A stretch of 5,723 nt of DNA from an uncultured Candidatus Saccharibacteria bacterium (GTDB taxonomy: Bacteria > Patescibacteriota > Saccharimonadia > Saccharimonadales > Saccharimonadaceae), in the NCBI GenBank assembly GCA_937976315.1, contig CALJRR010000036.1:1-5723 (forward strand). The letters run 5' to 3'. Shown one piece after another: positions 5,138 to 5,723 of the stretch. The notes below the pieces were generated by a model that searched no databases, had not been told where the DNA came from, and was given only the letters and a program-made list of their open reading frames with translations. How positions within the stretch are numbered: the stretch's first letter is position 1; the number at the start of each line of letters is the position of its first letter. Both the position numbers and the translations under genes were made by a program.

Positions 5138-5723
5138 ATGAACAAACTCATAAAAAACTTAACCGTAGCCGCAGCTATTAGCATTACTATAATCGGCGTC
5201 TACGCACCAGCAACAGCAAGTGCCAACGGAGGAAGCTGGCAGAGGGATTCAGTTGGATGGTGGTACAAAAATTCCAATGGAAGCTACCCAAAGAATGATT
5301 GGCAACGAATAGATGGCAAATGGTATTACTTTGATGGACGCGGATACATCACGCATAGCAAATGGGAGCGTATAAAGGATTATTGGTACTATTTCAACAC
5401 TAGCGGTCACATGATAGAAAACGCCTGGGAAATGATTGGCGACAAATGGTACTACTTCGACAACAAAGGTCATATGCTATCCAATCAATGGGTCGGCGAC
5501 TACTACGTCGGTAAAAATGGCGATATGTTAAAGAATACCGTCACACCAGACAACTATGTAGTTGGAAGCGACGGAAAATGGGACAAGAGATTTTCGAGAG
5601 AGCTAGCAGAAAAAGCAAGACTATATCTTAACCCAACCGGATCCAATATCTCTAAGAGGACTACAGCTGAATTGTTCTCACAAAGCCATAAGACTAATTA
5701 CGACACAGTCATCGCACTAATGG
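5138..5723 (+). CDS. Secreted protein with choline/glucan-type cell-wall-binding repeats (3' end outside window)
   Basis: This open frame has 195 complete codons and no stop before the window edge. Residues 1-29 form a classical signal peptide: basic start (MNKLIKN), hydrophobic core (LTVAAAISITIIGVYA) and a signal-peptidase I site ASA|N after residue 29. Residues 40-135 carry aromatic- and Gly-rich repeats with a 21-residue period, for example DGKWYYFDGRGYITHSKWER (59-78) and GDKWYYFDNKGHMLSNQWVG (101-120), typical of CW_binding/choline-binding modules. Such modules bind choline on teichoic acids or glucans in Streptococcus, Clostridium and related Firmicutes. From about residue 150 the sequence becomes charged and helix-like (RFSRELAEKARLYL, 151-164) and no family is recognised, so any catalytic domain lies beyond the window. 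It is divergent from metG, with its own promoter and AGGAGG. Its true ligand is unknown. Confidence 0.88.
   Translation, partial: MNKLIKNLTVAAAISITIIGVYAPATASANGGSWQRDSVGWWYKNSNGSYPKNDWQRIDGKWYYFDGRGYITHSKWERIKDYWYYFNTSGHMIENAWEMIGDKWYYFDNKGHMLSNQWVGDYYVGKNGDMLKNTVTPDNYVVGSDGKWDKRFSRELAEKARLYLNPTGSNISKRTTAELFSQSHKTNYDTVIALM
5255..5542 (+). repeat. Cell-wall-binding repeat block, about five 19-21 residue units
   Basis: Units at protein residues about 40-58, 59-79, 80-100, 101-119 and 120-135 share a WYYF-(D/N)-x-x-G-(Y/H)-(I/M) core followed by a W about 8 residues after the G. The middle units are the most regular, at exactly 21 residues. The first (GWWYKNSNGSY) and last (GDYYVGKNGDM) are degenerate, as is common at the ends of such arrays. 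At DNA level the units differ at many third codon positions (TGGTATTACTTTGAT against TGGTACTACTTCGAC), so they are old repeats, not a recent duplication. Confidence 0.85.

Noticed and set aside
5249..5473. 74-aa minus-strand open frame
   Set aside because: It is antisense to the cell-wall-binding repeats; its apparent hydrophobic periodicity is the complement of the WYYF repeats and it has no ribosome site.
5138..5723. Calling the repeat protein a choline-binding autolysin or amidase
   Set aside because: Only a signal peptide, binding repeats and an unrecognised segment are visible; no catalytic domain lies inside the window.
1..5723. CRISPR arrays, insertion sequences, tRNA or rRNA genes, attachment sites, intrinsic terminators
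   Set aside because: No direct-repeat arrays, transposase motifs, tRNA-like cloverleaf or GC hairpin followed by a T-run was seen; there is only one non-coding stretch longer than about 15 nt (5042-5137).

Overview
The window reads as chromosomal sequence from a bacterium with a compact genome. My best guess is Candidatus Saccharibacteria (TM7, Patescibacteria/CPR), at moderate confidence. Supporting signs are the tight packing, the short MetRS without a C-terminal tRNA-binding domain, the character of the metG, tatD, cysteine desulfurase and MnmA proteins, and small unrecognised genes between housekeeping genes. UGA is used as a normal stop at several overlapping junctions, so this is not a UGA-recoding lineage such as Absconditabacteria or Gracilibacteria. 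No taxonomic marker gene is present.

Layout: positions 1-5041 are one minus-strand gene train, read right to left: metG (methionyl-tRNA synthetase), tatD (metal-dependent nuclease/hydrolase), an unrecognised 105-aa protein, an unrecognised 145-aa protein, an IscS/NifS-class cysteine desulfurase, a membrane-anchored DUF218 (YdcF/SanA-like) protein, and the first 61 codons of mnmA (tRNA 2-thiouridylase), which runs off the left edge. Most junctions are stop/start overlaps (ATGA twice, GTGA once) or gaps of 3 to 13 nt. A 96-bp intergenic region (5042-5137) separates this train from a divergent plus-strand gene that runs off the right edge. That gene encodes a secreted protein with 21-residue choline/glucan-type cell-wall-binding repeats.

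Functional reading: the cysteine desulfurase and MnmA form a sulfur-transfer pair for 2-thiouridine at tRNA wobble position 34, comparable to the YrvO-MnmA pair of Bacillus subtilis, here with a DUF218 gene between them. MetG and MnmA link the train to tRNA charging and modification. The exported repeat protein is a separate unit with its own promoter and a strong Shine-Dalgarno site. In an epibiotic bacterium it would be a candidate for binding its own or a host's cell surface.

The most notable pattern is regulatory. metG and the cysteine desulfurase gene have no Shine-Dalgarno site, but each has a perfect extended -10 element (TGN-TATAAT) whose last base lies exactly 6 nt before the start codon. 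This predicts leaderless transcripts beginning on the start codon. The divergent repeat-protein gene has the same extended -10 about 30 nt upstream plus AGGAGG, so leaderless and leadered initiation would coexist. A second point is that the cysteine desulfurase lacks two PLP-pocket residues found in E. coli IscS.
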